Shown here one piece after another: positions 60,768-64,000 of a stretch of DNA of 64,000 bases. The first letter of the stretch is position 1; each line of letters opens with the position of its first letter. The notes below the pieces were generated by a model. The model made no database searches. It saw nothing but the letters and a program-made list of their open reading frames with translations, and was not told where the DNA came from. The DNA is from Actinomadura macra NBRC 14102 (GTDB taxonomy: Bacteria; Actinomycetota; Actinomycetes; Streptosporangiales; Streptosporangiaceae), in the NCBI RefSeq assembly GCF_001552215.1, contig NZ_BCQT01000026.1, forward strand, positions 62,001 to 126,000. Direction: 5' to 3'. The position numbers were made by a program, and so were the translations under genes.

Positions 60768-62332
60768 TCAGACCGACGTCCAGGTCGACTCGTAGGCCGC
60801 GACGGACTCGGTGACGGCGTGGGCCCTGGACTCCAGGTCGCGCGCTACGGCCGCCAGCCGGGCCGGGCCGTCGTCGGGCGTCATCGCCCGCAGGTGCGGG
60901 CGGATGAGGTCGCCCAGTTCCAGCCTGGTGCGCTCGTTGCGGAGCAGGGCGTCGAAGAACTGGTCGGCGCAGGCGAACAGCGAGCGGACGGCCGCCGCCG
61001 ACTCCTCCCGCAGTGCCACCGTCAGGCGTTTCAGGACGTCCTCGATGATGGCCGTGAGCGTCTCCGCCAGCCACCGCGCGGTCTCCTCAGCGCTCTCGGT
61101 CACCGGGATCATCGCCGCCGCCCGGTCCGGGGAGAGCCCGCGCACCTCGCCGCGCCGCCGGCTGAACGGAATCGTGGTACTCACATTGATCTCGGCGGGG
61201 ATCGTCCACGGAGCCAGGCTGACACCGAACTGCAGGCCGGCGCCGGAGGAGTCCGCGGACGCCGGACCGGATCCCGGACCGGACGGCGCGGCGGGCTCTC
61301 CCGCCGTCGCGGGGCCGTCCTGGTCGATGCCGACGGCGATCGGCTGGACGACGCGCAGGAACAGGCTCTGGTTCCCGTAGCTGATGCTGAGGGCCGCCAG
61401 ATCCTCGATGGGCGCCGCGAGGACGGGCAGCCCCTGCGCACGAAGGGCGGCGGCGAACGCGGGTAGCGTTCGCTCGGGCGGCAGCACCGGCTCGGGCAGC
61501 CGCGACCAGAGCGCCGCGGCGACCATGCCCTGGAGCTCCGCTATCGCCTGGGCGAGCGAGGCGTCCACGAGCCGCCGGAACGTCTCGGCCACGAAGTGCC
61601 GGGCACGGATGAACTCCTGCTCGACGGCCGCCTTCCGGAAGACGAGGATCTTCTTGCGCACCCGTGCCGCAGCCGGTTCAGGTGCTCGTGGTTGGAGGGC
61701 ACGTCCAGACCGGACGCGCGCCCGCTCCGGGCGAACTCGTCCCAGGACGGGTATGGAAAGGCCGCGAAGTCCTCGATCCGCTGCGGCACCCGCATCCCGA
61801 GCGCCTCGTGCCGGGGCCGGAGGTAGACCTCCCTGAAGTCGTCGAACGTGCGCAGGACGACCTCGGCGCGCGGCGACGGCGAGTTGAAGATGCGGCTGCG
61901 GGCGGCGGTCGTGGGCAGCAGGTCGTCGGAGGTCGGCAGAACGTCGGCGCCGTGCTCGTCGAGCCCGGAGATGGCGCGCAGGAGCGTGCTCTTGCCCGCC
62001 TGGGTCTGGCCGATCACCCCGATGTTGAGCGTCGGCCGGGTCGCGCGGCCTCGGACGGCCTCCAGCCGGTCGGTCGCCGCGGCCAGCCCGTGCCGCAGCC
62101 GTCGCGGCCTGCCGTCGTCGAGGAACGGGCGCAGGGCGGCGGCCAGGTCGTCGGCGCGCCCGCCCACCGGCAGGGACGGGTCGAGCCGGCTCCGTTCGGC
62201 GTGCTCGACGAGCGCGCCGAACAGGTCGCACAGCTCCCGCCAGGCCTGGAAGAGCCGCTCGATCCGGTCCCGTTGCGCGTGCCGCGCCGCGAGCGCGGCG
62301 GCGATCTCGGCCTGGATCTGCTGACCCTGCAT
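60768..62332 (-). pseudogene. Frameshifted dynamin-like GTPase gene lacking G3 and G4 motifs
   Basis: The first ~220 codons from the ATG at 62332 (GGAGG seven bases upstream) encode a coiled-coil head and a P-loop, IGVIGQTQAGKSTLLRAISG, with G1 at 108-116. They also contain TFDDFREVYLRPRHEALG. This frame degenerates after about 61672. The continuation VRKKILVFRKAAVEQEFIRA, then RARHFVAETFRRLVD, is in another frame and runs to the stop at 60768. Joining them needs a -1 shift (one missing base) between about 61660 and 61675. No DxxG or NKxD motif is present in either part, which suggests that a central piece of the GTPase domain has also been lost. A sequencing error could explain the shift but not the missing motifs. 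Confidence 0.75.
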
Positions 62333-62413
62333 GGTGTCGCCTCCTCGGGAGCACTGGTGTCGGACAGGGAGGCGGGGGGACGGGAGGTCCGGGAGACGGT
62401 CGGGCGGAACGAG

Positions 62414-63697
62414 CTAGGCGGGCCAGGTGGTGACGCTGACCGTCAGCGTCTGCTCTTCGACCGCATCGATGACGAGGAGGGCCAGCCGGTCGGCGCTCTT
62501 GAGGCAGTACGTCGCGCCCTCGTGCAGTGCCTGGACCAGGCCCGGCAGCCGCTTCTCCACCCGTGCGCGGCACCCGGCCTCCGTCGCCTGCTCCTTCGGT
62601 ATCGTCCGGAGGACGGCCGAGGATGAGGCGGCCAGCAGCCGCCCGTCTTTGTACTTGGCGTCTCCCTCCTCGGCAACCGCCGCGGGGCCCGGAGTGAGCC
62701 TGAGCCAGTTCGTCTTGGGCACCGCTACCGAAGTCGTCTTCGGCGGCGCGGGCACGGGCACGCTCGTACGGGGGCTGTTTCCAAGGCTGGAGTCGGGCCC
62801 GGGGTCGTCCCTTTCCCCGCCGCCCATGACCAGGCCCAGGGCGAGGACGGCGACCGCGGCCATGCCGAGTAGCCCGCCGCCACCGGCGATCGCGGGCATC
62901 AGCCAGCGCGGCCGAACGGCCGTTCCCGGGCGAGACGCGGTTCCGGGCCCTGGTGGTCGCGCCTGGCTGACGGAACGCCGCTGCGGGACCGAACCCGGCG
63001 GGACGGTCTCGGAGAGCCCCGCCTGCGCGGGCGCGTCGGCGACGCCGAGGTGCGTGACACCGTCGCGGCCGGCCTTCGGCATCGTCGCCCATCCCAGGAC
63101 GACGGTCATCGGTCGGGTGGCGGCGTTCGCCTCGTCCCACACCCGCTCCCACGCGGACAGCGGGACGACCTGCGGCCCGCCCACCCCGCCCGCCAGAGCC
63201 GGCCCGCCAGGAGGATGCGCGGCGGGTGGCGATACCGGCCAGGGGGCCTGTTCGGGGCCGGAGCGGCGCGGCTGCCGGAGCTGGCTCATGGGCGACGTCC
63301 ACACCGGGCCCATCCACCGCTCGTAGACCGCCCCGGCCCACTGCCGGTAGCCGTCCCGCAGCCGCGGCCAGGTCGGGCCGGGCGGCGGGCCGGCCGGTCC
63401 GCCGGACGCCGCCCAGCCGACGAAGCAGTACATCTCGCGGGCACCGTCGGAGTGCATCGAGGCACTGAGGTCGGCGGCCTGGCAGGCGACGCCGACGAGC
63501 CGGTGCCCGCCCGAACGGGCGAGGACGAAGCGCGGCCGGTCGCGCAGGCCCGCGCCGTCCGCGACGGTCGCCCGGACGACCTCGTCCAGCCACCCGCGGT
63601 GGTCGGCCCCCTCGGGGACCACGCGCCACCAGCTGTCGGCGTACCGGGTGCGGCCGTAGAGGACGGGCGCCCAGCCGGCGCCGGCGGGCTCAGCCAC
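62414..63697 (-). CDS. Single-pass membrane protein of unknown function
   Basis: This 427-residue protein has a ~130-residue N-terminal globular domain with several Trp (SWWRVVPEGADHRGWLDEVV, YRQWAGAVYERWMGPVW). A Pro/Gly-rich linker follows, then one membrane helix (about 270-298, LLGMAAVAVLALGLVMGG) and a C-terminal ~125-residue domain with two cysteines (AGCRARVEKRLPG, ATYCLKSAD). The C-domain is probably outside the cell. The GTG at 63697 overlaps the preceding gene by eight bases; the broken GTPase gene follows. The three genes may form a membrane-linked unit. I do not recognise the family. Confidence 0.82.
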   Translation of the reverse strand: MAEPAGAGWAPVLYGRTRYADSWWRVVPEGADHRGWLDEVVRATVADGAGLRDRPRFVLARSGGHRLVGVACQAADLSASMHSDGAREMYCFVGWAASGGPAGPPPGPTWPRLRDGYRQWAGAVYERWMGPVWTSPMSQLRQPRRSGPEQAPWPVSPPAAHPPGGPALAGGVGGPQVVPLSAWERVWDEANAATRPMTVVLGWATMPKAGRDGVTHLGVADAPAQAGLSETVPPGSVPQRRSVSQARPPGPGTASRPGTAVRPRWLMPAIAGGGGLLGMAAVAVLALGLVMGGGERDDPGPDSSLGNSPRTSVPVPAPPKTTSVAVPKTNWLRLTPGPAAVAEEGDAKYKDGRLLAASSSAVLRTIPKEQATEAGCRARVEKRLPGLVQALHEGATYCLKSADRLALLVIDAVEEQTLTVSVTTWPA

Positions 63698-64000
63698 GAT
63701 GCGTCCCGATCCAGGTCGCCGGCCGCCCGCCCTCGAAGACCGGCACGTGCCGCAGCATGGGGACCAGGGCGGCGGACTCGGCGTCGCAGTGGTCGCGCCA
63801 GTGCTTCATGGTGGCTTCGCGACGGTCCAGTTCCTGGAGCCGGACGGCGAGCCGCTCGCGGGCACGCCGCGGCCCCCGTCCGGCGCCGGCGGGGAGTGCC
63901 GCCCATTCGCGGCGGGCGCCGCCGCGGTCGGTGCGCAGCGCCGCCAGCCGGGCGTCGAGCTCCTCGCGCTCACGCCGGTAGAAGCAGGCCAGATGGAACA
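63690..64000 (-). CDS. C-terminal part of a coiled-coil protein, cut by the window edge
   Basis: The last ~102 residues of a gene entering from beyond base 64000 are visible, with segments such as YRREREELDARLAALR and RERLAVRLQELDRREATM. The ending is FEGGRPATWIGTHRG. The Arg/Glu/Leu pattern implies a coiled coil. Its stop overlaps the start of the membrane protein gene by eight bases, so the two are translationally coupled. Function is unknown. Confidence 0.65.
   Translation of the reverse strand, partial: FHLACFYRREREELDARLAALRTDRGGARREWAALPAGAGRGPRRARERLAVRLQELDRREATMKHWRDHCDAESAALVPMLRHVPVFEGGRPATWIGTHRG

Noticed and set aside
61655..61680. Programmed -1 frameshifting in the GTPase gene
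   Set aside because: I see no X-XXY-YYZ slippery heptamer or clear downstream structure at the junction, and key GTPase motifs are missing anyway.
60768..63629. A 953-residue minus-strand frame spanning the GTPase and membrane-protein region
   Set aside because: Only its last ~300 residues look like a real protein (the GTPase tail). The earlier part is a shadow of the membrane protein gene in another frame.
1..64000. CRISPR arrays, rRNA genes, intact IS elements, riboswitches
   Set aside because: No regularly spaced repeats, rRNA-like stretches, complete transposase or recognisable riboswitch core were seen.

Overview
The window is very GC-rich DNA with many GTG starts, ATGA/GTGA gene overlaps, IdeR/DtxR-type iron boxes and a full myo-inositol catabolic operon. 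It reads as chromosome of a filamentous actinomycete. I would guess Streptosporangiales (an Actinomadura or Thermomonosporaceae-like organism), but no phylogenetic marker gene is present, so that is inference.

Left part (1-10.1 kb). A minus-strand glycan operon holds a lipoprotein sugar-binding protein, two permeases, an MsmX/UgpC-type ATPase, a PHP-domain phosphoesterase and a GH38 alpha-mannosidase cut by the window edge. Next come an ArsR-like regulator and overlapping pabB-pabC genes for p-aminobenzoate, then three tRNA genes (Gly-GCC, Cys-GCA, Val-GAC). Just after tRNA-Val is a decayed tyrosine-integrase fragment, the expected scar of an old island insertion.

Catecholate siderophore cluster (10.57-32.66 kb). 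A stand-alone aryl carrier protein is transcribed divergently from a long, tightly overlapped operon: entA, entC, entE, isochorismatase, siderophore-interacting reductase, lipoprotein binding protein, two FecCD permeases, ATPase, a 3275-residue NRPS, an MFS exporter and a DAHP synthase. Three iron boxes control it. The enzymes make 2,3-dihydroxybenzoate and load it on the carrier. The NRPS reads C-A-T-E-C-A-T-E-C, with two epimerisation domains, no thioesterase and a terminal condensation domain that has lost its catalytic histidine.

Middle region (32.8-40.1 kb). A 50-residue TPR-like peptide and an Ala-rich coiled-coil protein are followed by an apparently undescribed operon. It has a PLP group II decarboxylase, a PaaK-like adenylating enzyme and four consecutive small proteins that are distant paralogues of one another. 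I compare these four with the AidA/PixA inclusion-body family. This is my leading candidate for a new system.

Right part (40.2-64 kb). A RibD-C/DHFR-like reductase comes first, then the inositol operon iolG-iolE-iolC-aldolase-iolB-iolD with a divergent GntR/HutC regulator. A second sugar region, all minus strand, encodes a DeoR regulator, a GH4 enzyme, a secreted GH76 endo-mannanase, a PfkB kinase, a second carbohydrate ABC importer without its own ATPase, and a 901-residue secreted PIG-L deacetylase fused to further domains. The MsmX-like ATPase of the first operon could serve both importers. The edge holds a secreted NAGPA-type phosphodiester glycosidase, a frameshifted dynamin-like GTPase gene that also lacks G3/G4 motifs, a single-pass membrane protein and a partial coiled-coil gene. 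No rRNA, CRISPR array or intact insertion sequence was seen.
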